Positions 23,221-35,407 of a stretch of 64,000 nt of DNA are shown here, piece by piece; positions within the stretch are counted from its first letter, which is position 1; the number at the start of each line of letters is the position of its first letter. The stretch is from Tetracentron sinense (taxonomy: Eukaryota > Streptophyta > Magnoliopsida > Trochodendrales > Trochodendraceae). The stretch spans positions 34,294,441-34,358,440 of the forward strand of contig CM026568.1 in NCBI GenBank assembly GCA_015143295.1. The letters run 5' to 3'. The notes under the pieces were generated by a model. It was not told the DNA's origin. It saw only the letters and a program-made list of their open reading frames with translations, and did not search any database. The position numbers were made by a program, and so were the translations under genes.

Positions 23221-23407
23221 ACCCCCGAGGGTGTAGTAGCCCAATGGTCACTTGGACGAATCGTAAACCCGGAGGTCTCGAGTTCGATTCACTCGCTCCC
23301 CTCAATAATGGTTGCATGGGGTGAGGGTATTCCCTATGTCAGCCTGTGGGATTAGTAAGAGCTTTCAAGGCTCAAGATATCCACAGTTAATCAATATAAA
23401 AAAAAAA
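23221..23407 (+). mobile_element. tRNA-derived SINE with clean target duplication
   Basis: The body begins CCCCCGAGGGTGTAG, has an A box (GTAGCCCAATGGTCAC, about 23236-23251) and an almost canonical B box (GGTCTCGAGTTCGATTC, about 23272-23288), and ends in an A-run at 23398-23407. A 12-bp duplication CACTTTGCRAGA flanks it (23209-23220 and 23408-23419), differing at one base. Confidence 0.88.
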
Positions 23408-23439
23408 CACTTTGCAAGAGAGGATCACATCAATTGATA

Positions 23440-24179
23440 TTGAGCTCTCTCCAAGTTCAATGTAACCCTTTTAATCCTTATTAATTATGATTAAGATTAA
23501 CTAATTTTAGGGTTCAACAATCTAATCTAACCATGGATTTTAGAGAAAAAATATTAACACTAACAAGATTAGTATCAATCTTAGGGTTATTATTTATGGA
23601 AATTGCTTGAAAACTCTCGATACCTACTATCAAATGCAAGGCCACACGTTTGAAAATCAAACGGCCACAAGCTGCTTTTTCTTTTAATGGTGGCCCCCAT
23701 TTAAGTGTTTGCACCTTTAGATTTTTGATCTTATGCCTTTGAGGTTAAAAAGAGCACATGTTAACATGTGGGTGTGATTCAATCACAATTGACTGTGATC
23801 CATTATCCCACTTTGCTTGATAAAGGATATGTGGTCATTTGTGGCCTGGAAGTTGGAAGTTGGAAGTTGGAACGATGAAGGAAACAGGACACATATACCT
23901 TCCAAAAACAAAGAGGAAACAGGACACAGTTCTGTTAAAGGGTGGGAGAAATAAAACAGAAAATGGCAGTACTGTTATTGTCACAAAGATCAGGGATGTT
24001 TTCTCAAGTAAGCTAAACCACCGATTTTGTTTTTCGTTTTCCTGTAAAATCTTTTTGGGAAGTTATTAAAAACTCTGGATAGCACCTACTGTCGAGAGGT
24101 GAAACCCTTGGCTTGAAAATCAACGGTGCAAAAGGAACATAAGTTTTAAATGATGGGACCACTTGATACTTCACACCCT
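23440..24179. repeat. Fragments related to the 24180 inverted repeat
   Basis: TTAATTATGATTAAGATTAACTAATTTTAGGG near the start is the same word set as the units of the neighbouring inverted repeat. AAAACTCTCGATACCTACTATC near 23610 recurs as AAAACTCTGGATAGCACCTA near 24068, so this region is a decayed direct repeat of the element edge. No gene is seen. Confidence 0.45.
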
Positions 24180-25690
24180 TTGATTTTAAAAAGGGTTTTT
24201 GCATATTGGTTGCTGTGTTGTTAGCATCTTTATAAATACACAAATACACTGTTATGAGTAATACTTTTGCAACCGTCTGACTAGCCACCTCAATCCTTAG
24301 TTTCTTTAGACATCTGTTTGTGATTGTTAGAAAAATGACTATTATGCCCTTTCAAAATTTCATAATCTCACAAATTTTTAACTATTATCGAACTATGATT
24401 AATAAGTTTTAACCTTTGTGATTAAGATTCACACCCTTACAGGATAAAGCATTTAACCTGTTTTTTTTTTTAATTAATGTGTCCCCCATTAACTCCCTTT
24501 AAAGTTAAAGCATCTAACATTGGTTTTAAAATAATAAAAAATTAACGTGTCCCCTTTGAACTCCTTTTAACTGTGGTTAAGATTCATTAACCCTTAGGGT
24601 TAAAGCATCTAACCTTGATTTTTAGAAAAAAAATTAAAAACAATTAATGTGTCTCTTTTTAACTTCCTTTAACTATGGTTAAGATTTACTCACCCTTAGG
24701 GTTAAAACATCTAACTTTGGTTTTAGAAAAAACAAAAAAAAAATAATGTGTTTGTTAATTCCTTTTAACTGTGGTTAAAGTTCACTAACCCTTAAGATTA
24801 AAGCATTTAACCTTAGTTTAAAAAAATTAAAAACTTAAAAGTGTTCCCTTTCAACTCCAGTGATTAAGATCAACTAATCATTCGGGTTAAAGCATCTATC
24901 GTTGGTATTTAAAAATTAATAATTAACGTGTCCCCTTCCATAAGGGTTAGTAAACTCTAATCACAGTTAAAGGGAGTTAAAAGAAAGGTTAATTTTTTCT
25001 AAAAACCAAGGTTAGATGCTTTAACCTCAAAATTTAGTTGATCTTAACCATAATTAAAGGTGGTTAAAAAGGGACACCTTAAAATTTTATTTTCTTTCTA
25101 AAAACCAAAGTTAGATGTTTTAACCCTAAGGGTCTAGTGTATCTTAGCCACATTTAAAGCCAATTAAAAGTGACACATTAATTTTTTCTATTTTTTAAAA
25201 ATAAAAGTCAAGGTTAGATGCTTTAATCCTAAGGGTTAATGAATCTTAATCACAGTTAAACGGAGTTCAAAGGGGACACGTTATTTTTTTTTCATTTTAA
25301 AATCAAAATTAGATGCTTTAACTCTAAGGGTTAGTGTATCTTAACCTAAGTTAAAGGGAGTTAAAAGGGGACACATTAAATTATTATTTTTTTAAAACCA
25401 GGGTTAAATGCTTTATCCCGTAGGGTTGTGAATCTTCGTCACAAGAGTTAAAACTTATTAATCATAGTTCAATAGTTAAAGATTTGTGAGATTATGAAAT
25501 TTTGTTTCGAAATAATAGTCATTTTCCTAACAATAACTAACAGATGTCCAAGGAAATTAAGGATTGAGGTTGTTTGTCTAACAGTTGCAAAACCATGAGT
25601 TAATTTGCAAAACTGTTACTCATAACAGTGTATTTGCAAAGATGCTAGAACACAACAACTGATATGCGAAAAGCCTTTTTCAAAATAGGT
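24180..25690. repeat. Long inverted repeat built of about 95-bp tandem units
   Basis: A palindrome of about 1.5 kb with its centre near 24940. The left arm has six units containing GTTAAAGCATCTAACCTTGG (near 24434, 24506, 24600, 24699, 24800, 24889). The right arm has five units with the inverse GGTTAGATGCTTTAACC (near 25012, 25107, 25214, 25310, 25402). Outside the units the arms still pair: AGCATCTTTATAAATACAC near 24227 matches the inverse of GTGTATTTGCAAAGATGCT near 25629. No transposase is seen. It could be a foldback or Mutator-type element. Shorter relatives lie at 38430 and 63786. Confidence 0.82.
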
Positions 25691-26222
25691 CTCGAGTTTA
25701 AAAATATTCTTAAAATAAGCCAATAATTTTCTAGACTAAAAAAGCATTGGCACATGGGAATGCCGCACACCAACGTTACACCATATGGACTAAAATACCA
25801 CTGTCTATTATGCAAAGATAAAACATTGTTCTCTTAACTCTCGTTTTTTCTATGCAAACAAAAAATAGGGTCTTTTTTTATTCAGAAACTCGGCCACTCT
25901 TAATCATTCGACTCGATTTATTGGGTTATGTATTCTTTTATAGACATTACCAATTTATCTCTCCGTTCATAGACTTTATGTCATCGTTTTATATAGCTTA
26001 AATAAATTCTTTCAATGTCTTATTTGTTCTTGTTTTTTAATGGAGATTTTTACACTAGTTTTAAATTATTTTCATTACATTTTTATGTTTTACTATTTTA
26101 ATTTATAATATTGATCAATTGACATGACATATCGATAGATGGACATATATGCCATGTCGATCTATCGGGATAAAGTAAATGCCATGTCCATTTATGGACT
26201 ACAATGTTGAATCCATTACTTA

Positions 26223-26523
26223 GGTGGCATTTGGTAACATTAATCTAAATAAGTAGAACTTGTTTGAAAATCGTGCTTAATTGGATTTAGATTGTTAAGT
26301 TGAAGGTTAATTGAATATCTAAATTTTTTTGAAGTAGATATTTTAGGGATAAAAACCCCTACTTTAAAAATAGCTCATAATTACTTTTTTCTTTAGAGGT
26401 AAAACTCCTACTTCAAAAAGATGTAGACATTTAATTAACCATTAACTTAACAATCTAAAGTTCAACTAAACACAATTTTCAAATAAACTCTATTTATTTA
26501 GATTAGTGTTTCCAAACGCCACC
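26223..26523. mobile_element. Tourist-like MITE, copy 1 (TTA TSD)
   Basis: 301 bp with ends GGTGGCATTTGGTAACA and TGTTTCCAAACGCCACC, flanked by TTA at 26220-26222 and 26524-26526. It has the same family, length and internal inverted structure as the copy at 48557. Confidence 0.88.
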
Positions 26524-26805
26524 TTAATGTTGATAAATGGACATAGCATATCATTTATCAATAAATCAGTAATGTAAATTCAAATAGCGATGTGAGAATT
26601 GAATGAAAATGGTTCAAGACCAACGTAGAAATCTTCATTAATTCAAAAGAGAGATCAAAACAATAAAAGTAATATAGAAAAAATGTCTTAAACTAAAAAG
26701 AAAACAAGAATAAATAAGAAATTGAAATAAATTCAAACTCTAAAACGAAGTCATAAAGTCGATTAACGAAAAAACAATGTTTCTCTCTTGCAGAGACCTA
26801 GGTAG

Positions 26806-27345
26806 GAAGCATGGGTACGGATATGGGTACGATATCCAAACGGCAGTACCTAAAAAAACAGGATACGGTACGACCAGGATAGGTCTATAATTTTTTTTAA
26901 AAAAAATAATAATACTATATTTTGTATTATAATTACAAAATAACCATTAGTTCAGTTCTGTTTATTTATAAAAAAAATACCATGTCCATGCAAAAGCAAA
27001 AGAGATAGAATCACACCCCCAGGTCTCCAAAAAAATGAAAAAAATATATATAAAGAAGACCAATGGCATGTATGAGGACAAATGGAAATTATTCATGGCC
27101 GGGGGTGACCAAAAGCAAAAGAGATAGGGTCACACCCCCGGGTCTCCAAAAAAAATGGTTAAAAAAAAGAATACCATGTCCATGGAAAAACAAAAGAGAT
27201 AAGGTCAAACCCTCGGGTCTCAAGAAAAAAAAATAAAAATTCATGGCCGTATCCATGCCGTATCCGAAATTTAAAAAAATAGTTTTTAATTAATAGGATA
27301 CATCCGATACGGGTACGAAACCCTATTTGAAGTATCCGTGCTTTC
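26806..27345. mobile_element. MITE-like element with GGGTACGG ends and three direct repeats
   Basis: The left end GAAGCATGGGTACGGATA and the right end TATCCGTGCTTTC are inverted. Inside, a roughly 40-bp sequence (AAAAGAGATAGGGTCACACC, then GGTCTCCAAAAAAA) occurs three times, near 26997, 27115 and 27188. No target duplication is certain and no coding sequence is present. Confidence 0.6.
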
Positions 27346-28353
27346 TAAGGGGAGACAAAGGGCAATTTCATCTATTTGATATTAATGTTCTCACGTGTGC
27401 AGCGTCCACATGTGTTAGAACCTAAAAATAATGAGTCCACATGTGTTAGAGCCTAAAAATAACAAGTCCGAAAAGTAGGGCCTATTTTGAGAATTATATT
27501 TAAACGATAGGCCTATTTTAGAAGAAAAAACCATTGTTTTGTTTGTGTAGGGTCACAAACTCGCCGGTCACTACTATTCTCACTGGAAGAGAGAGAGAGT
27601 ATCAACTGTTCTTCTGCAAGTCATTAATGTCGGAGAGCTCACATCAATGAAGAAGACCATGTGGTTGCAATAAATGCCCTAACAACGTCAGCTACCACCT
27701 TCCCACCTCCCTCCATCAAAACCCACTTCTCAAATCCAAACATTTTCAGCAAGAAAACAGGGTTAGACTTTGATCTACTAACAAGGGTTGTTTTCTTTCC
27801 ATCCAAATATATCTGTTTTCAATTGCATAATTTTTTTCTCTGGTTTGCGCAAAAACCAATTATCTTCCTCGGAAAAGCACTCTGCAGATCTTAAACGGAG
27901 CATGTCTGTTCATGCTCCCCTGTTTCTTCAACGCCCAATTTGCTTTGAAGGCCTAAGTTTCTCATCCCTTGTTTTGAGATTTCAATATTTCATGTGAAAC
28001 ACTCTCTGTTAAGCATCAAAGGAGGAACAATAGCTAATTTTCCTGTTTCTGTCAGATAATTATTCGAGTATTTTTTTTTCTCATTTCCTCTGTTTCTGCT
28101 TCATGGATTTTCTTGAACTTGGTTGACGATTTAACAATGGAAAGCGCTATTCTTATCATCTGGGGAAGTATTTTTTGAACTATCTTCGTGTATTTCCTTC
28201 TTGGGTTCTCTCTAAATTCGTGAATACCCAACATTTCCAGCGATAATTACTCTGCAGTTGATCCATGTCGTCTCTTTTAAAATGTAAATCTGTTTAATCT
28301 TTCATGGGTCTTTCTCTGTCTCCCTGAAAACTAAAGAAAGCCAGAACTCCATC
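27346..28353 (+). other. Upstream region of the receptor-like kinase gene
   Basis: Probably the promoter and 5' UTR of the gene starting at 28354. A (GA)n tract lies at 27588-27600 and several short open frames precede the ATG. None of these frames shows a recognisable domain, so I do not call them genes. Confidence 0.4.
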
Positions 28354-31300
28354 ATGGGGTGTCTTAGCTTGTCTTTGCTGGTATTTCTCTCATGGTTTTT
28401 GTTCATCCCGGGTACCCATCAATTACAGTCATCTCAGACACAAGTACTTCTGCAGCTAAGGAAGCATTTGGAGTACCCGACGCCATTGGAGGTTTGGAAC
28501 AATTACAGAGGAGATTTCTGCTACTCATCTTCTTCCCCACACATAGTCATCACTTGTCAAGACGACTCTGTCATTGAGCTCAAAATTATGGGTGACAAGC
28601 CTACCAAGGTGAGTAAGTTCAACGGATTTGCAATTCCTAATCAGACTCTATCAGAGGGTTTCTCTATGGATTCTTTTGTCACTACCCTAACGAGGTTAAC
28701 CAGCTTGAGAGTTCTTAGCCTGGTGTCTTTGGGGATTTGGGGCTCACTTCCTGACAAAATCCACAGGTTATCTTCGCTTGAACTTCTGGATTTGAGCTCG
28801 AATTTCCTTTTTGGTTCGATCCCTTCACAGGTTTCTAGGATGGTGAAGCTTAAAACTCTTACATTGGATGTCAATTTCTTTAATGATACTGTCCCTGATT
28901 GGTTAGGTTCGTTATCGAATCTCACACTTTTGAGCTTGAAGAGCAACCGGTTGAAGGGTCCTTTCCCTTCTTCAATATGCAGAATTACCGCGCTCACTGA
29001 TCTTGCCTTGTCTCACAATGAGATTTCTGGAAAATTACCTGATCTAAGTAGTTTAACTAGCCTACACGTATTGGATTTGAGAGAGAACCATTTAGATTCT
29101 GAACTACCCATCATGCCAAAAGGATTGGTCACAGCTCTTCTCAGCAATAACTCTTTCTTTGGTGAGATTCCACAGCAATTTGGCCACCTGGGTCTGCTTC
29201 AACACCTTGATCTGTCATTCAATTCTCTCGGAGGAACACCTCCGGATACACTGTTCTCTTTGCCGAACATTAGTTATTTGAATTTAGCATCCAATATGTT
29301 GAGCGGATCGCTTTCAAACCATTTAAGCTGTAGCAGTGAACTTGGGTTTGTCGATATATCTACAAATAGGTTAACTGGTGGATTGCCTTCTTGCTTGAGC
29401 ACTACATCAGATAAGAGAGTTGTTAAGTTTGGTTGGAATTGCTTGTCCATTGATCCGCGCCATCAACACCAAGAGTCCTATTGCAAAGAAGTTCACTTAA
29501 AGAGTAAACAATCCGGGGGCAATGGCATTGGAGTGTTAGTTGGAGTCATTGGGGGACTTATCGTTATGGTTGTTCTGGTGTTTGGGTTTCTTGTTCTGTG
29601 TAGAAGATACTGCTCTCGAGAGGCATCGGAGCTGCATTTATTGCCAAAGGCAGTGGCAGATAACTCGCCAACAGGATTCTCCTCTGAGCTCCTTGCGAAT
29701 GCAAGTAGGTCATCCACTTGTGAGCAATGTTAAAAAGTAGAAGGCATGAGGTGAGGTGTAAGGACCTCCGGATGCGTGAGGCTTTAGCCTCATGCTCCCC
29801 CATTTTTAAATAAAAAATAAATTTCAAAATGAGGAAAATTGTAAAACGAGTCAAAACACCTGGTTAATATTTCCTTCATGCTAATATCTGACATGTATTA
29901 TTTAGTTTCAAATTTTAATATTTGGAAAGAAGCTTCATTTTGAATTTGTAGACCTCATGGGTTACGATGGTTACTCTTTCATTTTTTTTTTCAGGGTTTA
30001 TTTCTCAAGCAGTAAAGCTAGGTACACAAGGTGTCCCTATATATCGATTGTATACTTTGGAAGAGTTAATGGATGCCACAAACAACTTTGATCAGTCTAC
30101 TTCCATGGGTGAAGGGCCTGAAGGCTCAATTGGCAAGGTACCTATTGAAAATTTACAATGCTGATGAACTTTACATGAAATGTTTGATACTTGCAACTTG
30201 CAAGATAGTTATTCCTCCCGATCTAGTCTATTTGCTGATCGCAACACTCAACCATTATGTAAAAGGAAAGAAAAAATGAAGAATAGAAGAAAGGAAAAAA
30301 GACGTTTTGGGACTAATCATGCATCCAACTTTGGTTACAAAATATTCATTGTGTCTTAATGTTCATGTTTCTTCATCTATATACTATGTTCCTGTTTGGT
30401 GGACTAAGCTCTTAGTTATTCAGAAGAAAAGGATACTAATCTCTAATTATGAATTAATTACATGTGCAACATGAAATAATTCCTCTAAAAATAGATCTTC
30501 CTCCTCAAACTAGGTTACTGTCTTATGTGGCTTCTTCTTTTTAAATGTGATGGTTATCTTCTATTTTTTAAAAAACTTTTTTATTGGTAGAAGCAAATCA
30601 ATATTTTCGAAGATATAAGTATGTACAAGAAAGAATCACTGATATTTGAACCAAAGAAGAACCGAAAAACACAGATGATAAAACACTACCCAAGACCGAA
30701 AGAAGAAGAAGATGCTAAATAATCCACATCTAGCCCTCCTGATCACCAATTAAAAACCAACTTGGTAATATCCGAAGTGATTTATCCCCAGAGACCGCAA
30801 TATTGTCAAAAGACTATCCTATGTCTCTCATCCCACACACTCCAACAAATGGTTGTCAAGAGGACCCAAAACCCTTTTTGAACATTGTTTGGATCTCTCA
30901 AAAACTAACAGAAGACTAAGAGTTGAACGTGAGAAGGAAAAACCCATGACACCCCGAAGTGAGTTAGGAAATGCTTCCAAATCCCTCTAATCAGAGGAAA
31001 ATGGCTTAACAAGTGATCCATTGATTCCTCCTTAGCCATACAATTAAACATCTATTAGCAAGTCTCCATTCCCTAATATTTAAATGGAGGTGGGAGACCC
31101 CAAGTGCCTCTCTATCAACTTAGAAGCCTTCAAAAATACCATATTCAGCTTTGCAGATCATTCGATTTAGAGCCTCCATAACCATGATGAAGAGGAAAAG
31201 ATAAATGGGTCCCCTTGCCTAAGTCCTCAATAAAAATCCTTAAATAACTGGCCGGAAAGTCATTAACTAAAATAGAGAAGGAGAATATTCACATCAAGCT

Positions 31301-34300
31301 TTCATCCAACTCCTCCTTTTGGATCCAAATTGCATTTAACCCATCAAATAACCTAAAAATTCCAGTTAACATGATCATAAACCTTTCCATATCCATCTTA
31401 CAGAGATCCCCGCTCTACCACCCTTAATTTTGAATCCAGACATTAAGTGACAATCAGAATACCATCTAAGATTTGTTTCCATTGAGAGAAGGCACCTTGT
31501 GGGGGGTGAAATGCTCGAGTCCATGACCCTCTTCAATCTGCAAGCCAAAATCTTATAAACACTACTCACTAAGCTAATCGGCCTCTAACCTTAGGAATAA
31601 ACCTTTGGAATAAACACAACTACAAAGTGCTATTTAATATTATCAATGAGTCAACAAATCTTCTACCTATCTAATAAAATCTTCACCTAGGATGGACCAA
31701 CATCTTTTGTAAAATGTGATGGCTGCTTGATTCAATCACTTAAGCTCTTAAATACATCTTGCAGTGACCACTTTAACACTCATTCCTTTTCTTTTTCCAG
31801 CTATACAAGGGAAGATTAGAAAATGGGACCTATGTTGCCATAAGGTGTTTGGCTTTGTTTAAGAGATATTCCATTCGGAACCTTAAACTTCGGTTGGATT
31901 TACTTTCGAAGCTTCGCCACCCACATCTGGTTTTCCTTTTGGGGCACTGCATCGATGGTGGAGGACAAGATGACTCCAGTGTCAACAGAGTCTTTCTTGT
32001 TTATGAATATGTGTCCAATGGAAATCTGCATACCCATCTCTCAGGTTAGTTTAGCAGAGGAGTGAACATTGAATAAGTAATCTTCTTTGAGGCCATATAC
32101 AGTCTGGTTCTTGTAGATGGTATCCTCTATTTATAGGTCCCAACTGAGTTCTCTATGTCAATTATCAAATCAAATGACTTCTTGCTAGTTTGTTACCGTC
32201 CTGTATATGGCCTTACAATTTCAGAGAATTGTGAATGGTCCATCAGATTATACAACCATCTGAATTCTGATCAGGTTAATTTTTGACTCGTGTGATCTCC
32301 TCTGTTCAACTCATCTAATGATTGGTCTATGTAAACGACATGAATGGATACTCCGTTTATAGATGGTAGTTACCATCTGAATGATTCAGGCTATGGGTTT
32401 ACCCACTTTCTTTGTCATAGCATTTTCATGTACTGTGCCCTGTATAACTATAATCTAACCAGCTTTATATGTGCAGAGAGTAGCCCTGAGAAGGTTCTTA
32501 ATTGGTCAGAAAAATTGGCAGTTCTAATTGGTGTTGCCAAAGCTGTGCACTATCTACATACCGGATTAATCCCTGGCTTCTTCAACAACCAATTGAAAAC
32601 ACATAATATTTTGCTCGATGAGCATCGAATTGCGAAAATGAGTGACTATGGGTTGACCATTATCACAGAAGAAATTGACAAACTTGAGGTATGACTACTT
32701 AATATTTAGATTAACTAGATTGTCTGACGTTAATTTCTTGGTCTCAAGTGTTCTGACATATATTCTACTTGATCTATAGGCAAAGGGGGAAGGCCATAAA
32801 TCATGGTAAGGATCTTCATTATTCAACAGTGTTCCTGTAAGAAATATTCTGAGGACGCACTCAAATTTGTTTTTCTTTTTAGGTTCCGTTCTTTCCCTGA
32901 GACATATAAAGCTTGGCACTTTGCACTTCGTCATGATAGTTGTTGGGAAATTTGAGTCATTTTGTCAAAGGTTTCTAACAAAATTAATCCTTACATGAGG
33001 TTTCAAATCTTATCATGTTTTATGAGAATTGAAATCATTCATTTTGCTGCATTTGAAGTCTTATTGGAATTGCAACCCAAGAGGTGAAAAGCACAATACA
33101 TCTAGTTCTCAAAAGAAAATGCAAATTGTCAAATGACAAAACATGCAAAGTGCCGGACTTTTTAAGTCTCAGCAGAAGAACTGACCCTAAATGGAAAATT
33201 TTGGTCATGGTTTAGGTTGGACTAGCTGAACTAAATTGGCCAGGAACAGTTCATCAACAATTAATGAATAGGAAATTGATTAAATTTATAACATTATTTC
33301 CGTAGGGAAAAAACATACAGTAGTTAATAGTTACTGAAAAAGAAAAGTTTTTAACTGTTGACGAGTGTAAACTTATCAGTGTTTTAGAAAAATATCAGTA
33401 AATATGCCTAGGATAACATTATTTGTTTGTTATCCTGACAGTCTGGAGGAAAAGGGTCATAGATTGGGTTCTTATGATTACCCAATTGGGCACCAATGAT
33501 AGATCTTGTTAAAGGGGACAATTTTCTTATTATGTCAGTTCACAGGTTCTAAAAATGTGTATTCATTCTGCAAGTTGAGTGCATTAATATTATTTACAAA
33601 GATTTGAATTGGGGCATCCATCTTTGCAGGCAAATGACAAAATTACTGGATGATGTTTATAGCTTTGGATTCATATTACTTGAATCACTTGTTGGGCCTT
33701 CAGTATCTGCAAGAGGAGAAACGTTTTTACTAAATGAAATGGTACGCCTAAACTTTTACCTAGCAGATCATTTTTTTTTGAAGACTATAGTTGTAATGTG
33801 CCCAATACCCTCCTTGGAAGAGTGGGAAGGAAACACCTCACCCATTGTCATTCTTTTATGTTATGTGCCAGAGCCTACCTCACCAAAAGTAAAAACAATA
33901 TAATGCATGGTCAATGTAGGAGCTTTTATGTTGAGATTCTGACTGACACTAGAGGAAGGATCTACTGTAGATTGTAGGTCCAATCAGTTATTCCTAGAAG
34001 ATAGTATGGTAACCATGCCACGGCGCATAATGATACACCGGCCTTCATCTTCCACGTTCTGATGAATGGAAACTAGGGGTGTCAATCGGGCTGAGTTCTG
34101 GCTTCAAAGCCTTTGTAATTGTGTCGGGCTTTGAGGTGGGCCTATTAAAAAACCACCAAAATTCAAGCCCAAACCTGGCCCATTGCCACCCATTGAAAAC
34201 TACCATTGCATTCTCCCAGCTTTATTCCCAAGTCTAGGTAGTTTTGTGATCAGTTGGACTTTTATGACTTGAAATATCAAAACCTGAGACTGAGTTTCAC

Positions 34301-34540
34301 ATTTCTCAGGTATCTTTTGGCAGCCAGGATGGTCGAAGAAGAATTGTGGACCCAATTGTACTTGCCACTTGCTCGCAAGAATCATTATCTATCGTGGTCT
34401 CCATAACAAACAAATGCATATCTCCTGAATTATCAACACGTCCCTCTTTCGAAGATGTCCTTTGGAACTTACAGTACGCAGCTCAAGTCCAAATGACAGC
34501 AGACGGTGATCAGAAATCGGATGCCGCTTCACAGACATAA
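28354..34540 (+). CDS. LRR receptor-like pseudokinase, At3g03770 type (7 exons, 772 aa)
   Basis: Plasma-membrane receptor-like protein of the family annotated in Arabidopsis as probable inactive LRR receptor-like kinases. Exons: 28354-29704, 29995-30137, 31801-32044, 32477-32688, 32780-32805 (a 26-nt microexon), 33630-33741, 34310-34540; all are GT-AG and phases close. It has a signal peptide (about 1-23), leucine-rich repeats (about 100-365), a transmembrane segment (391-416, GIGVLVGVIGGLIVMVVLVF start) and a kinase-like domain from about 483. The kinase is degenerate: the beta-3 lysine is Arg513 (YVAIRC), the HRD triplet reads NNQ (616-618) so the catalytic Asp is lost, and DFG is DYG (636-638). 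The activation segment is short, with no APE seen. It likely signals by binding rather than by phosphotransfer. Intron 2 (1663 bp) contains an antisense LINE; introns 5 and 6 hold MITEs. Confidence 0.93.
30568..31700 (-). mobile_element. Degenerate L1-type LINE, antisense in intron 2 of the LRR gene
   Basis: On the minus strand, reverse-transcriptase fragments are readable in broken frames: SVYKILACRLKRVMDS (31569-31510), QILDGILIVT, then DMEK.YDHVNW and GLRQGDP (near 31190). Next comes the C-terminal zinc-binding part (ESMDHLLSHFPL and FGVSWVFP, about 31015-30930). The segment that should carry the YADD catalytic motif is missing between these parts, so an internal deletion has occurred. The 3' end CTACCAATAAAAAA is near 30568. 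Many stops and frameshifts mark it as dead. Confidence 0.82.
32897..33172. repeat. Inverted-repeat element in LRR-gene intron 5
   Basis: The left arm begins CTGAGACATATAAAGCTTGG and the right arm ends GACTTTTTAAGTCTCAG, so the termini are inverted over about 28 bp. A half-copy lies at about 11945-12100. No target duplication was identified, so the superfamily is open. Confidence 0.6.
34074..34192. mobile_element. Small hAT-like MITE in LRR-gene intron 6
   Basis: The TAGGGGTGTCAATCGGGC left end and GGCCCATTGCCACCCA right end are roughly inverted. The flanking octamers ATGGAAAC (34066-34073) and TTGAAAAC (34193-34200) match at 6 of 8. It lies about 120 bp upstream of the last exon. Confidence 0.6.
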
Positions 34541-35399
34541 GGTTATGTGCCATAGCCTACACCTGAGCACCATTATCAGTCATCTCCAGAACCATTGCTG
34601 GCCTCTTGATGAAACTGCAGACATTTCATGGGACTCTGAACTAGGCTGCTTTTGCTCCTTTGGTCATGAGCTTCTGTAGTACATGTCATCATTTATCTAA
34701 GGTTAGTAGGTGAGTTGTTAGGTTAGTACGATGATGGATAGATTTGTATTCGGAGCTTGGCTTATGCTCGAGCTTGATTCGAGCTCGAAGGTTCAAGCTT
34801 GGGCTTGGCTTGAGGAAGCTTGATTCCACTAGAGCTTGATTCGTTGGGTTATTTTAGACAATTTTATTTGATTTCAATAAAAGCATTTATCATTAAATTA
34901 CAATATAAGAAACCAAAAATAATAATCCACTTCTTACACGAAAATATGATATGAGTATAGTCCTTTGGTCCAATCTTAGATTATGAGAGCGATTTCCTTG
35001 CAAGTCTAATACAAACAAAACTTGTGTAAGCTTTGGCTGCCCATGTGAAAATTGCATCCCAAAGTTGGCTCACGTAAGCTTGGCTGCCCATGTGAGCCAA
35101 CTTTAGGATTCAATTTTCACTTGCATAATTCTGAAGGTTATACTAGTAATTACATTTTACTATAGATTAGAAAACAAAGGCACTGATTTGGGCGCTGGTG
35201 CCCCCACTTTTTTTTTTTTAAAATATTGAAACCGAACTGTTAAATCAACTGCAATTGAATTCAAGAGAATTCAATTGCATATGTGACACACATGGATTGG
35301 ATAATAGTTCTCTCCTATAGTTAAGACAGTCACATATGGATTGGATAATAGTTCTCTCCTATAGTTAAGACAGAAAGATTTGTGGTCTAGTCACTGACC
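34541..35399. other. 3' flank of LRR gene and intergenic repeats
   Basis: The first 200 bp or so is presumably the 3' UTR. Near 34750-34850 is a GAGCTTGATTCGAGCTCG-rich stretch typical of dispersed plant repeats. A roughly 40-bp direct duplication (ATATGGATTGGATAATAGTT or close) lies near 35290-35370. No gene is seen. Confidence 0.45.
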
Positions 35400-35407
35400 C
35401 TTCATTA

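Noticed and set aside
23221..23407. Possible tRNA gene because of A and B boxes
   Set aside because: There is no cloverleaf acceptor stem; the poly-A tail and flanking target duplication show it is a SINE.
27661..27997. Small proteins upstream of the receptor-like kinase
   Set aside because: Two overlapping frames have no recognisable domain and lie in the likely leader or promoter.
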